Shown here piece by piece: positions 54,715 to 64,000 of a DNA stretch of 64,000 nt (its first letter is position 1; every line of letters begins with the position of its first letter). The notes below the pieces were generated by a model, which saw only the letters and a program-made list of their open reading frames with translations, was not told where the DNA came from and did not search any database. The position numbers were made by a program, and so were the translations under genes. The stretch is from Chelydra serpentina (Eukaryota; Chordata; Testudines; Chelydridae), in assembly GCA_037349315.1 (NCBI GenBank), contig JBAIAC010000001.1, forward strand, positions 38,254,001 through 38,318,000. The letters run 5' to 3'.

Positions 54715-54820
54715 ATAGATTTTTAAGGTCAGAAAGGACCATCCTGTCCTTCTAGTCTGACCTCCTGTATAACAGGCTGTACAATGTCACCAAGTAGTTC
54801 CTCCATCAAACCCATAACAT
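54715..54820 (-). mobile_element. CR1 LINE 3' end, short minus-strand copy
   Basis: 'tttttaaggtcagaaaggaccatcctgtccttctagtctgacctcctg' is the reverse complement of the CR1 3' end seen at 35340-35380. Confidence 0.7.
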
Positions 54821-54999
54821 GTGACAGAGCCAGAGCATGTCTTTTGGAAAGACATGCATGAAAGCCAGGGGGCTAAGATACATTTTTTTTTCTGTAGTGA
54901 TGTGGAGTTAAGGGGACACAGAGAAGAGAACCTCTTGTTGGGCTGAGACTTAAGTTAGAGCAGGGAGGCCAGGATAATCCGAGCTAGAGCCCAGGACTG

Positions 55000-55150
55000 G
55001 CAAGCAGAAGATGTTCTGCTTTCTACTGCTGGCTTTGTGATCATGAGCAAGTCTCTTCAACTGTGTGCCTCTGTTTCCCCAACTATAAAATAGAGATAAT
55101 TAAGGTTTCATTTATTATCCCCATTGTACAGGGTGGGAGACTGAGACACA
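55000..55150 (+). mobile_element. MIR/CORE-like SINE, core and part of tail
   Basis: 'gctggctttgtgatcatgagcaagtctcttcaactgtgtgcctctgtttccccaactataaaatag' follows the SINE core order seen at 3140 and 38770. Confidence 0.6.
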
Positions 55151-55354
55151 GTTGGGGCCTCTCTGTACTATACGACTACAATGCATTTGTAAGCTGCTGA
55201 CCCCCACATGTTGCTCAGTGCCTATGGATAACACCGCTCCTAAGCATGTGTTTGTTCTGTGCTTCGCCCCTATGTCACACCAGGGTTGGATGGCCTTTTC
55301 CTGCTGTGCTGTAGGGAGCAGGCACTTGGTACTAGGGGTCTGAAGACTTATTTT

Positions 55355-56277
55355 TAAAAAAAATTTATCAGTGAACTGGAAAAAAATATAAAATCACTGC
55401 TGATAAAATGTGTGGGTGACAAAATACTGGCAGAGTTGTAAATAATGTTGAGGACAGGGCAGTCATACAGAGTGATCTGGATCACTTGGTAAGCTGGACC
55501 CATTCAAACAAAACAAGTTCAAACAGAGCCAAATGCAAGATCATATACTTAGCAACAAAGCATGCAGGCCACACCTACAGAATAGGGGTACCCAGGAAAG
55601 TAGTGACTGACAAGGTTTAACTAGGCAAGCCGCTCAACCTGAGCTCCCAGTGCAATGCTGTGTTGAACAGGGCTAAAGCCATCATTAGACATATGAGCAG
55701 AGTAGTGAGTAAGGTAGGGAGGTGACACAGCATTAGTGAGACAGATTGGAATATTGCAGCCAGTTTTGGTGCCAAAAAGATTTTAAAAAGATGTTGAAAA
55801 ATTGGAACTGGTGCAGCAAAGAGCCATAAAATGTTTTGAGGGCTGGAGAAAAATACCTTCTTGAGAGCTATTGAAAGAGCTTGATCTGTATAGCTTATAA
55901 CCTGTTTGTTGAAAGGTGACTTCATTGAAGTATCTAAATGGCTTCATGGAGAGAAAATATTGGGTATTAAAGGGCCCTTTAATCTCGCAGAGAAAGGCAT
56001 AACAAGACCCAGTGTCTGGAAGGTGAAAACAGACAAATTCATATTAGAAATAAGGCACAAATATTTAATGAGGATGATTCACCATTGGAACAAACTATAA
56101 AGGGAAGTGGTGGATTCTCCATCTCTTGATGTCATCTAATGAAGACTAGATGCCTTTTTGGTACGTGCTTTGATCAAAACCTAGCTATTGTGATATACAG
56201 GTGGGCTGGGATATGCAGGGGGTCAGATTAGATGCTCTAATGGTCCCTTCTGTTCTTAAAGTCTACTCATTTATGAA
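55355..56277 (+). mobile_element. CR1 LINE, old 5'-truncated copy
   Basis: The nucleotide order matches CR1 ORF2 and its 3' UTR: 'aaatgtgtgggtgacaaaatactgg' (the FADD region), 'ggactggtgcagcaaagagcc'-type sequence near 55810, 'ggggtcagattagatg' and the 3' end 'cccttctgttcttaaagtctactc' at about 56244-56268. Many frameshifts. The ERV complex begins directly downstream. Confidence 0.8.
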
Positions 56278-56284
56278 AAACTGA

Positions 56285-56532
56285 TGTAACTTTAGCGCCC
56301 TCGTGGCCAAGATGGAGTCTGCTCTGCAGGCAGCTCTGGCCAAGAGAGCACACGCGCAGGAATGCAGCAGGGAAAGTCCCTTCCACCCCAGGGGCACCTG
56401 TTCCAAACCCCTCAGAGTGAACACACACACCCAGAGGAAAAGTACAATGGATATAAGAAAGGGAAATATTTATTTACAGAGGGATGAGAGAAGAAAAACA
56501 ACAAGGGGAGATATAGGGGGAGCAGTAAAACA
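56285..56532 (-). mobile_element. LTR-like host repeat, distal part (empty-side flank)
   Basis: Together with 61073-61798 this appears to form one older unit (minus strand TGTCAGGG...AAAGTTACA), with an AATAAA at about 56466-56471 on the minus strand. No target duplication was found for it. The last 79 bp (56454-56532) are repeated exactly at 61073-61151. Confidence 0.4.
56454..56532 (+). repeat. 79-bp direct repeat flanking the ERV, copy 1
   Basis: It is identical over 79 bp to 61073-61151. It begins TAAGAAAGGG and ends GCAGTAAAACA, and directly abuts env-like ERV sequence at 56533. Confidence 0.95.
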
Positions 56533-56905
56533 CGCACGGTCCCCACAAGTTCCTCCCTGCCAGGTTACGATACTCTGTCTCTTCCACCAGGGCCAATTCT
56601 TAATGTCCTTTGTAGTCAAAAGTCCTGGGCTTTGGAAATTTCAGCGGAGCAAATGTACTGTTTTCTTCTCTCCTGGAACAATTGTGGTTCAGCATCATAC
56701 AGGGGAGAGGTTACCAGCACGTCACCCTGTACTAGCTGGGTTCCTCCAGCAGATGGTAAATGTATAGTGGTTCTGTTAATGGACAAGGGAGAGGTTACTA
56801 GCACTTCACCTTGTTCTTTTCTCCTGTTATCCAAAAGGAGGAAAAGTAGTGCCAGAAGGAGAGACGGGCTGATCAGTAGTCAGAGGATCATCTCGAGGTG
56901 AAGGG
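56533..56905 (-). pseudogene. Possible start of ERV env, truncated
   Basis: The position directly after the integrase C-terminal region is where env begins in simple retroviruses. The minus strand has several stops in every frame, and only short pieces are open (for example 72 codons at 56834-56616). A phrase near 'aggttaccagcacgtcaccc' is repeated in diverged form at 56702 and 56791. No recognisable surface or transmembrane motif remains before the break at 56533. Confidence 0.3.
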
Positions 56906-56908
56906 GTC

Positions 56909-56929
56909 TTTTTTTTTTTTTTTTTTTTT
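56909..56929. repeat. T21 homopolymer
   Basis: An uninterrupted run of 21 T (A on the ERV sense strand), lying between the integrase C-terminal remnant and the env-like region. Confidence 0.95.
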
Positions 56930-56934
56930 CAGTG

Positions 56935-57671
56935 AGACGCATCATTCCAGGCAGTCAGTTCTTGGCACCTCACAGTGGTGTTAGTGGTCAACAGGACTTG
57001 GTAAGGGCCTTTCCATCATGGGGTCAGGGTGGTCTTTCACTGACGGACTTTTATGAAGACCCAGTCTCTTGGTTCCAGTGCGTGGCAGGGTTGCTCAGGA
57101 TCCTTTGGTAGTGCTTCTTTCACCTGTGTATAAAGAGACCTAACACATTGCATTAGTGCCTGGCAATAATTAAGCATTGTATTATCCTTTAAATGAATGT
57201 CCATCTGGGGAAGGATCAGTGGGATGCAGCTGGTAGTCGCATCGGGCGCCCTGTCAGGATCTGATATGGGCTAAGTCCAGTCTTTAGGCTGGGAGTGGCC
57301 CTCATGCTTATCAATGCTAATGGCAGGACATCTGGCCATTTTAACTTTGTTTCAGCACAGATCTTGGCCAGTTTATTTTTCAAAATCCCACTTTGACGTT
57401 TCACTGTCCCAGCAGACTATGGGTGGTGGGGACAGAAGAGGTTGTGTTGGATCTGCAAGGTTGCACATAACTCCTTTACAATATGTCCAGTAAAATAGGT
57501 TCCACGATCACTGTTGATACTCATAGGGATGCCAAATCGTGGTACAAAGTCCTTAAGCCGAAGCTTCACAATGGTCTTGGCATCTGCCTTTCTACAGGGA
57601 AAGGCCTCAACCCAGTTTGAAAATACATCAACTAAAACTAACACATATTCATAATTCCAACATTTAAACAT
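56935..57671 (-). pseudogene. ERV integrase, core and C-terminal domain, degenerate
   Basis: The minus-strand frame 57671-57417 contains VLVLVDVFSNWVEAFP and SINSDRGTYFTGH, the latter around the second acidic position of the DDE core. After one in-frame stop at 57417-57419 the same frame continues to 57216 (KLKWPDVLPLALISMR; GLSPYQILTGRP). The residue at the third catalytic (Glu) position appears to be Lys. Further on, at about 57070-56935, a domain containing DWVFIK and KGPYQVLL matches the C-terminal domain of gammaretroviral integrase, with another stop. Function is lost. The similarity to gammaretrovirus-type ERVs is clear. Confidence 0.85.
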
Positions 57672-57679
57672 TTGAATAA

Positions 57680-58860
57680 AATCAATCTGAATATTTACAA
57701 AAGGTCCCCAGAGGGTATATTGCCTTTCTAACTTTAACTACTTTTCAATTATATTATATTGCTGGCAATATTATTCCAATATTATATTGCTGACCTTCCT
57801 CCCTCAGTGAATCTCCAGGAAAGGCAGATCAGCACTGTATATGACCAATACTACTCCAAACATCACAAAGCATTTTGAAGAAAGGCAAAGGTGTGTAAGT
57901 GGAAAATTCCTTTACAGGTTCAAGAGGTCAAGGGAGAAAATAAAAGACGAAAGGAGCAGAGAATGAATAAATTCAGCTCTGCAGTGAAAAAGTTCAATTC
58001 GAAGATAACAAAACTTGGCTTCTGCCCAAGGACACTGCCCACAGCCGAAACCTGGCTCACAGACAAGAAAGAGGGGGCTTGAATATGCCCCAAAACTGTA
58101 CAGGCCTGCAAAAATAGCAAAGCCAGCAGGAAGGAACACAACAGATCTAAGACTACAAAGATGGAGAAAAACCCATTATTTCATTAACTGCAGCAGTCAT
58201 TCCCCTTTTGCTCACATATATTAAAACCTTAATATTTCCTAATAGTATCCAAAACACTTTGTATTCCAGATTGGATAAAACAAGTATCTGCAATTAATGC
58301 ATTTTGATTTAACCCTTCTATTTGATTTTGAATTAGACTATCCTATAAAAATATTAAACACAACAATTCGGGCCACAAGACAAACACCACAAGACAGGAC
58401 ATAAAACACAGAACATAATTCCTATTGTGCCAGTAAATGCATGGTATGTTGATTGCTTTTCAGCTGGCATCAGTTTTCTCTGATTTTCTGAAAGACAAAA
58501 AGAACATAGGTCTACCCCTACTGGGCAGTCAGTCATTATTTAAACATTTATTTCTTATACAAATACCCTTGCTAATTTCAGGCAAAACAGAAGAATTACC
58601 CCCATATCTTTTCTGTGTTTTTCATAGGCAGATCAAATTTCAATGGCTTCTGTCTTTTAGGTGATTTGCATTAACACAGATGTTCTCGCCTTGCTTTTGA
58701 ATTCAAAGTTATTAGCCGCTTAGAGACTATTTCAAAAGGACACAATCAACTTTTAACTCCTGTTATTGCCCAGTCTTGCTACGACCAGGGGCAGACCCAC
58801 CTGCAACCTTTTTCTTTCATACTCTCAAACACGTTGCCCCGGGCTGACCAGACCCAGGGG

Positions 58861-58906
<46 letters not shown>

Positions 58907-59480
58907 GGACGCAGGTTATCCTGTGCACAGGTTGTCCAGAGGTGCGCAGCAAAAATCTCCAACTTGCTTCCGCTCTTGGGTGTTTTCCCTTGGGGCTTCT
59001 AGGGGCATCCCTTTCAGAGACCTTTGCTCAGTATTCCAGTCCAGGCCGGCTGCCTGTGTCTTCAGCGTCACCAAACCACACCGGCTCCAGGGTCGCAAAG
59101 GCAGACTGTTGGGTCCCACAGGGCAGCCAAGCTTTGCAAATGTAATCTCAGTCCTGTAACTTGTATTGCCTTTGGTTTACCTCTGTCTATATTTTTTCAC
59201 AGCTGGGGCTGAAAGGAGTTTCTTTCTACTTGGCATGGTCTGTGTCAATTCTTGACCTTGAACGCAAAGCAGCTTTCTCTTTATCTCTGGGCCAAGCTCA
59301 ATTGTCAAATTAACCCGTTCCTTTCCTGCCTTAACTAATTGGGAATATAAAGGAACAGAGGGAGTTAACAAAGTGGTCTGGGCAGGGAGGCATCTGGATG
59401 CTATAGACAAATTGCTCCCATTGTGTATCAGAGACTTTTTGGTAATGTAAGGGTTCCTCTAAAGTATGTACATTTATCTA
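57680..59480 (-). other. ERV internal region, mostly unrecognised
   Basis: By position this should hold gag, protease and RT on the minus strand, but I could not recognise any of their motifs. It contains the (AG)n tract at 58863-58904 and small frames of 60-78 codons on both strands. Deletion, rearrangement or a later insertion may explain this. Confidence 0.4.
58863..58904. repeat. (AG)n microsatellite
   Basis: About 20 uninterrupted AG dinucleotides, a likely polymorphic site. Confidence 0.95.
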
Positions 59481-59495
59481 AATCGAAGGTACCTT

Positions 59496-59645
59496 CTAGT
59501 GGGAATTGTTTAGATGGATTATCACGCGTGTAAAATTCCAATTTTTTAAATACCTGCAGGTTCTAGGACCACAATACACATACAAGTGGTACGAAGGGGT
59601 ACCCTTCGGGGGTGAGGGGGAATGCTTAGACTGTCCGCCACCCAT
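59496..59645 (-). pseudogene. Possible ERV gag N-terminus
   Basis: An ATG at 59645 (minus strand, context GAAAATGG) opens a frame beginning MGGGQSKHSPSPPKGTP, followed by a Leu-Lys-Asn-Trp segment. A Gly directly after Met is the signature of an N-myristoylated Gag matrix domain. The distance of about 1 kb from the primer-binding site is plausible. The frame closes after about 50 codons and no capsid or nucleocapsid motif was found. Confidence 0.4.
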
Positions 59646-60564
59646 TTTCCAACCACACACACCAGGGGAGGTGCCCTGTCTGCTCAGCAGCTCATGAGCT
59701 AAGGAAATTCTCATTTTCTCTCCTCAGATACTCACACAGGAAAGATCTATAAGATGTCCACGGTCCTCCTGCACCCCCTTCGGCAAAGAGCGTCAGCTAG
59801 CCTCAGAAAGACGAAGCCGCATACTCTAATTGCCTCCGGTGAGGTGATTAGACCAGTCAGTGGTTCAGACAGGGAGAAGAAAGGGAGGAGAGATGGGATC
59901 ACACAATCCTAGACCCAGGCAGACCCCTCGCCGGGCATGCCATGCACAGACATCAGCCTTAGGTCGGATCTTTTACCGATCCACTACAGTGCAGCCACTG
60001 AGCTTGCATCAGAGAAATCCCTGGTCACGAGCTGACCGCTTCTCAGGGTTCTCTGGGCGTCTTTCAGTGGCCCTCACTCATACTGACACTACAGGGGACC
60101 GGGACAGAAGGATCTCAATTCGACCTCAGCGCTTCATCGCACGCTATGGCTTCCACTCTGAGGAATTATGAACGAGAGGCTCAGTCCCGCCCACACACCC
60201 ACATATACACACCCACCAAGGCCTCTAATCTTCACATTACGATGCATCTCTCATATACAGTAACCTTAATACTTTATGTCCGGACTTAATACAACCCTTG
60301 AGGTGGTAACAACCCCTCAGCACCGGTGCAGTAACCTAATGCATTAACCTTATGCATTAACCTTATTGGGAGTGGCAAAACTAAATCCCCAGCACCACAT
60401 CAAGCTAACCTTATTGGGGGCGGCAAAACAGTTCCCCAGCACCGCTCTGCATCTGATCTTGCTGCACAATCAATAAGTTCAGATGGCGTAAGCCCAACAG
60501 GGACAAAGGGCCCCACAGACAGTCCTCCTCCGATACCCCAATAGAAATTTCAAAAGGTCTCTTA

Positions 60565-60566
60565 CC
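60565..60566 (-). promoter_or_regulatory. Candidate ERV major splice donor
   Basis: On the minus strand the sequence AATAGAG|GTAAGAG lies about 70 bases downstream of the primer-binding site, where the donor for spliced env RNA is expected. Confidence 0.45.
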
Positions 60567-60637
60567 TCTATTCTGGCGCCATGGGGTTCAAAGGGGAACG
60601 ATCCGCAGCAGCTGCCGCTGTCCCAGCAGGCGTTGCC

Positions 60638-60655
60638 ATCCCGGACGAGCCCCCA
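60638..60655 (-). promoter_or_regulatory. Primer-binding site for tRNA-Pro
   Basis: The minus strand reads TGGGGGCTCGTCCGGGAT, a perfect complement to the 3' 18 bases of tRNA-Pro as used by many gammaretroviruses. It starts three bases after the LTR end, a normal spacing, and fixes both the orientation and the inner edge of the LTR. Confidence 0.95.
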
Positions 60656-60658
60656 AAT

Positions 60659-61072
60659 TGTTGAAGAAAAACAGAGTTCTCACTCTTTCTTTGGGTGCAG
60701 CAAGGCAGATACATTTTATTAACTCAAGCAATTGCACAGAGGGAGAGAGTGCACTAGGACACAGGGTTTCCCCCTCCTAGGCAGGTCTCTCAAAAGATAA
60801 ACAATTAAGGCAAGCATTTATACTTTTTGTTACATACAGTAATGATCAACAGTTTGTTTATATTATGTCTTGCCCATTCCTGTATTTTCTCACTTCTGTT
60901 TTCAAAACATAGCTATCTCAAGGTTGGGTCACGCTGACTCTACTCTGCTGCCTTTTCACCCGCTTCTGACGTGAGCCCTGCTTCTACAAATCTCGCGTTA
61001 TTACAGCTAGAGTTAGCCTGACTCTTGCTCATATAGAGGCCTGCATCCAAATTCCCTCTACCGACTTCCACA
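60659..61072 (-). mobile_element. ERV 5' LTR, 414 bp
   Basis: On the minus strand it begins TGTGGAAG and ends CTTCAACA, an 8-bp inverted terminal repeat with one mismatch. An AATAAA poly(A) signal lies at about 60716-60721 (minus strand). The inner edge is set by the primer-binding site. The outer edge is set by the TGTGGAAG start and coincides exactly with the start of the 79-bp flanking repeat. Confidence 0.9.
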
Positions 61073-61151
61073 TAAGAAAGGGAAATATTTATTTACAGAG
61101 GGATGAGAGAAGAAAAACAACAAGGGGAGATATAGGGGGAGCAGTAAAACA
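61073..61151 (+). repeat. 79-bp direct repeat flanking the ERV, copy 2
   Basis: Identical to 56454-56532. It begins at the first base outside the LTR and continues into LTR-like host sequence. Confidence 0.95.
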
Positions 61152-61798
61152 GGGTTGCATCCAAACCAAGGCCCCACAGTCCCAGTGGTAGCACAGGCCG
61201 AAAGGGCAGACACTGAGCAATGTGTCTGCACACAGAGTTCAGGAGTCCTGAGCAAAGTTCCAGTCCAGGGGTGAGTCTTGGGTGCTCCTGGTCAATCTTC
61301 TGCACCAGTGAACTTTCCCCAGCAAACCCCTCCAGTGTCCTCTTCTGCCGCTCTCTGCAAAGCCACACAGAGCGACCCCCATCGCCACTTAACTAGCTAA
61401 CAGCCTCCCTCCTTATTCCCAGTGCAGAGTCACAAGCAAGCCCCAGTACTCACAGCCCCATGCAGCTCTGGGCAGCAGTGATACAGATCCTGGGTCCAGC
61501 TCCAGCCTGTCCTTCCCGGGCAATGCCGCCCTGGCACAGTGCTCCTCCTGGCTCCTGTCCTGGGATGTCCCCGATCAGCCGCCCTGTCCTTCTCGGGCTT
61601 CAGGCAGGTTCTCTCCCCTTCTCCTCTGAGGGCCTGCAGACTGCCAGTCTCCCTTCTCTCTCCCCAGCTCCAACTCCACCCCCTGGAGTTTCCCTCCTTT
61701 TTCTCACTGCTTCCCCTCCCCCGTTAGGAAAAAGATCTCCGCCTATTGGGCAAAGGTGGTGGGGAGGAAGGAAGTGATCTCACAGAGAGACCCTGACA
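61152..61798 (-). mobile_element. LTR-like host repeat, proximal part
   Basis: The continuation of the unit that begins at 56285. The minus strand starts TGTCAGGGTCTCTC at 61798. Frames of up to 105 codons are spurious. Joined across the ERV, the unit is about 0.9 kb, within LTR size, but its own target duplication is not seen. Confidence 0.4.
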
Positions 61799-62470
61799 TC
61801 AGCCAGGCAGGACAGAGGTGCAGGGCCAGGACAACCTCCGAGACGCCCATGGTTTTCTTGCAGCAAGGCTTCTTCTTGAGCTCCCTCCTTGAGGACTGAG
61901 AGAAAATTAGGATTCACATACATGAACATGAGGCGAAACCTCTTCAGAGCTTTCTCCTTTCCTGCTACTCATTTTGCTAGAAAACGAATGTCCCTGTTTA
62001 GAAGGTAAGAGCCTCAGAGAGGTTTGGAACCTGTTCAGTCTGATCCACCTGGTGCCGGCTGAATTCTAGGCATAGGTGGCAGAATTTGATTTCCTACCTA
62101 GGACTTTCTCCCATAGAATCACTGGGGGCATTGGGGTTTGTCCTTTTAGGTTTCCCTTCTCTTTCCCTCCCTCATTTCTCTTCTTCTCTTGCTTCTTTTT
62201 CCCCCTTTTCCCTGGTTTCCTCCCTCCACCAAGGAGGTTTGTGTTGCAGGGTGGGGTTTGCTCTCATTGTGGGAGGCCCTCACAAAACAGTGGGCCTGGA
62301 ATAGTGTTCTGAGAGTGATCCCATCCTTTGGGACATCTGGTGAGACCCCCTCAGCCTGCCAGCTCTCCGAGTCAATGCTGATTGGCCCAGCTGGGGGCTA
62401 TTGACAGGGAGGACTCAGGTCCTTTAGTTCGCTTTTAAGACCTAGCATATACATCATAACCAATCTTGCA
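61799..62470. other. No recognised gene; pyrimidine-rich tract
   Basis: A CT-rich stretch at 62150-62230 opens short frames; nothing else is recognised. Confidence 0.4.
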
Positions 62471-62471
62471 G

Positions 62472-63480
62472 TACCGGATTTACCATGGCACCGGGCCCAT
62501 GCTCCAAAAGGGTCCCGGCCCAGTCCGCTCTTCTCTGTCCCCCGCTCTCTCCTGCAGGGGCAGAAGCGTGGTGCTGCCGGCTCCTGCTGCAGCAGGACAG
62601 GCTCTGCTGGCAGCCAAGCTCCTCCCCTGCCTCTTCCCCCAGTGTGCTGCGTTCCTGCCCCTCCCCCTGCCCCCGCTGCCGAACAGCTGTTTGCCCCGTG
62701 CGCGAGGGGGAGAAGCAGAGCCGCAGCGCACTCGCCACTTGGGCGAGGAGGCGAAGAAGAGGCGGAGGCCTTGGGGAAGGGGGTGGAATTGGGGCATACC
62801 CCCTCCAGCCCCCTGCTGTGAGCCACTCAGGGCAGGGGGCTGGGAGCACCCCCATTACCCCAGGCCACACCCCCAGCCCTCTGCCCTGACTCCTGCACCC
62901 CCCACACATCCCCACCCCCACCCTGAGCACCAAAAGGGAGCTCCTGCACCCCTCCCCCCCACATTCCCACCTGAACCCCTCGCACCACACAGAAGCTGCT
63001 CCAGGTAAGTGCTCCACACCCCACACCCCTGCCCCAACCCTGAGCCCCCTCCCTCATTTTAGCTTCTGGCCAGACCCTGCAACCCAACCCCCAGCCTGCT
63101 CCTGCACCCTAACTCCCTCCCAGACCCTGCACCCCCAGTCCTGTGCTCAGTGCACCTAAACCCTCAGCTCAATGCAGAGAGAGACAAAGAGAATGGGCTA
63201 GAACCAGGGAGAAGGTAGGTACCCGCTCTATGGGGGTGGGGGGATCCTGTTTACCCACTCCCCAGCACTGCTGCGCTTGCAGTTTACCCACGGCCCCTCT
63301 CTTGCTTCAGGGACCAACCCTAGCTCCTGCCCTGCTGTGCTTTTGCCCCCAGCCCTGCCTTGCTTCAGTCAGAAGGGACTAATCCTCCCCCCATGCCCCA
63401 GTGTGCTCATCTTGCCCCTGGCCCCTGCCTTGCTCCAGCTGGGGACCAATACTTCCCCCCCACACCATGCCCCACTGTCA
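62472..63480. repeat. GC-rich repeat with CCCTGCACCCC-type minisatellite
   Basis: 'ggatttaccatggcaccgggcccatgc' is followed by GC-rich sequence and then, from about 62850 to 63140, degenerate tandem phrases around 'ccctgcaccccnacccc'. At 63240-63470 further phrases repeat 'ggggaccaatcctncccc'. Long frames on both strands (up to 190 codons) are compositional. A hAT origin is possible but the termini were not found. Confidence 0.5.
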
Positions 63481-63481
63481 G

Positions 63482-63600
63482 GGTGGATAAAAATCAATTA
63501 CTTTAAAAAAAATCTTTTTTTTTAATTTAAATCAGATATTTGAGGGGAAAATCAATCTAAAGGTGTATCTTAATTAAAACTATTATATCATCATGGAATA
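63482..63600. repeat. AT-rich self-complementary repeat end
   Basis: 'gataaaaatcaattactttaaaaaaaatc' followed by 'tttaatttaaatcag' can fold back on itself. I recall such AATCAAT/TTTAAATC termini from a common reptile repeat but cannot name it. Confidence 0.4.
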
Positions 63601-63782
63601 GGGATTATACATTCTAATTCTATAGTATGAGACTACATTCATGTAATGCTTAAGAAAAGTTTTGTAAATGAGTTCTAATAGTTCATGGATTAGGGACCCA
63701 ATCTAATGGGGTTCCACAGGTTTCTGTATAGATTATTTAGGTGATCTATCTACCCAATGGGACTCAGTGCTCAGTCTAGAAT
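63601..63782. other. No recognised feature
   Basis: AT-rich, unrecognised. Confidence 0.4.
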
Positions 63783-64000
63783 AAAGGTGGGCAAACTTTT
63801 TCGCCTGAGGGCCACATCGGGGTGGGGAAATTGCTTGTAGGGCCATGAATGTAGGGCTGGGGCAGGGGGTTGGGGTGCGTGAGGGGATGTGGGAGGGGGT
63901 GTAGTGTGCAGGAAGGGACTCAGGGCAAGAGGTTGGGCTGAGGAGGGATGCGGGGTGTACAAGGGGGCTCAGGGAAGGGGGTTGGGGTGCAGGAGGGGGT
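63783..64000 (+). mobile_element. hAT-like element, 5' end with minisatellite, cut by window end
   Basis: The start 'aaggtgggcaaactttttcgcctgagggccacatc' is a common hAT-type left terminus in turtle DNA, here with the leading bases altered. From about 63850 it runs into G-rich tandem phrases ('gggctggggcagggggttggggtgc'). The right end is outside the window. Confidence 0.55.

Larger units (their letters stand above)
56533..61072 (-). mobile_element. Gammaretrovirus-like ERV, 3'-truncated, degenerate
   Basis: On the minus strand the order is: 5' LTR (61072-60659), tRNA-Pro primer-binding site (60655-60638), leader with splice donor, a possible gag start near 59645, integrase (57671 to about 56940), and possible env start. 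It breaks off at 56533 against the 79-bp repeat. There is no 3' LTR. From the primer site to the end of integrase is only about 3.7 kb, too short for complete gag-pol, so internal deletions are likely. Protease and RT are not recognisable. The copy is defective. Confidence 0.8.

Noticed and set aside
62454..63026. 180-190-codon frames on both strands
   Set aside because: A compositional effect of a GC-rich minisatellite; no domain or splice support.
1..64000. CRISPR array or bacterial operon structure
   Set aside because: No regularly spaced identical repeats and no dense coding; all signals are vertebrate repeats.

Overview
This window looks like nuclear DNA of a turtle, or at least a sauropsid rich in the same repeats. 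The evidence is the repeat content: CR1 LINE copies ending in the CR1 3' tail, a tRNA-derived Pol III SINE with a CR1-like tail (the tortoise Cry I type), many small hAT elements with 8-bp target duplications, palindromic 'GTCTACAC' MITEs and several LTR units. I found no complete host gene, rRNA gene, free tRNA gene or CRISPR array. Nearly all short open frames are chance ORFs or fall inside repeats. The sequence reads as intergenic or intronic, with one weak candidate host exon (38651-38743).

Layout. 1-5 kb: ancient SINE tails, one Penelope-like repeat and unique-looking DNA. 5-9 kb: small hAT elements, a GC-rich hAT-like element with a tandem array (6.0-6.6 kb), a palindromic MITE, and a Penelope-like copy (8.2-8.75 kb) whose 5' part is inverted. 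9-17 kb: mostly unrecognised, with an LTR-like unit near 14 kb and a strongly palindromic hAT-like element at 16.6-16.9 kb. 17.1-18.0 kb: a solo LTR with a 5-bp duplication. 20.9-22.8 kb: a CR1 copy split by about 0.8 kb holding a hAT end and a SINE. 27-28 kb: a CR1/L2-like fragment and a promoter-like unit. 29.9-31.6 kb: two hAT elements and a perfect 60-bp foldback made from one Penelope-like insertion. 33.4-35.4 kb: the best CR1 copy, with a nearly open RT frame, interrupted by a hAT element. 36.8-38.0 kb: a nested stack of MITEs and a hAT. 41.1-43.2 kb: a 2.07-kb hAT that keeps part of a transposase, itself hit by another foldback insertion. 48.6-52.9 kb: SINE, MITEs, a fourth foldback and two more hAT elements. 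53.9-54.6 kb: a second solo-LTR-like unit with a TATA box and a 49-bp tandem array. 55.4-56.3 kb: CR1. 56.3-61.8 kb: a minus-strand gammaretrovirus-like ERV (LTR, tRNA-Pro primer site, integrase and start of env) lodged in another LTR-like sequence. 62.4-64.0 kb: GC-rich minisatellites.

Two observations stand out. (1) Four insertions of Penelope-like or similar repeats share one architecture: an inverted copy of part of the element joined to its intact 3' part. Three of them have 11-14-bp target duplications, and the longer family carries a hammerhead-ribozyme-like core. This suggests a reproducible snap-back or twin-priming mechanism. (2) The ERV is flanked by an identical 79-bp direct repeat that begins exactly at the outer LTR edge, while its 3' LTR and most of env are missing. 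This fits recombination between an occupied and an empty copy of the target.
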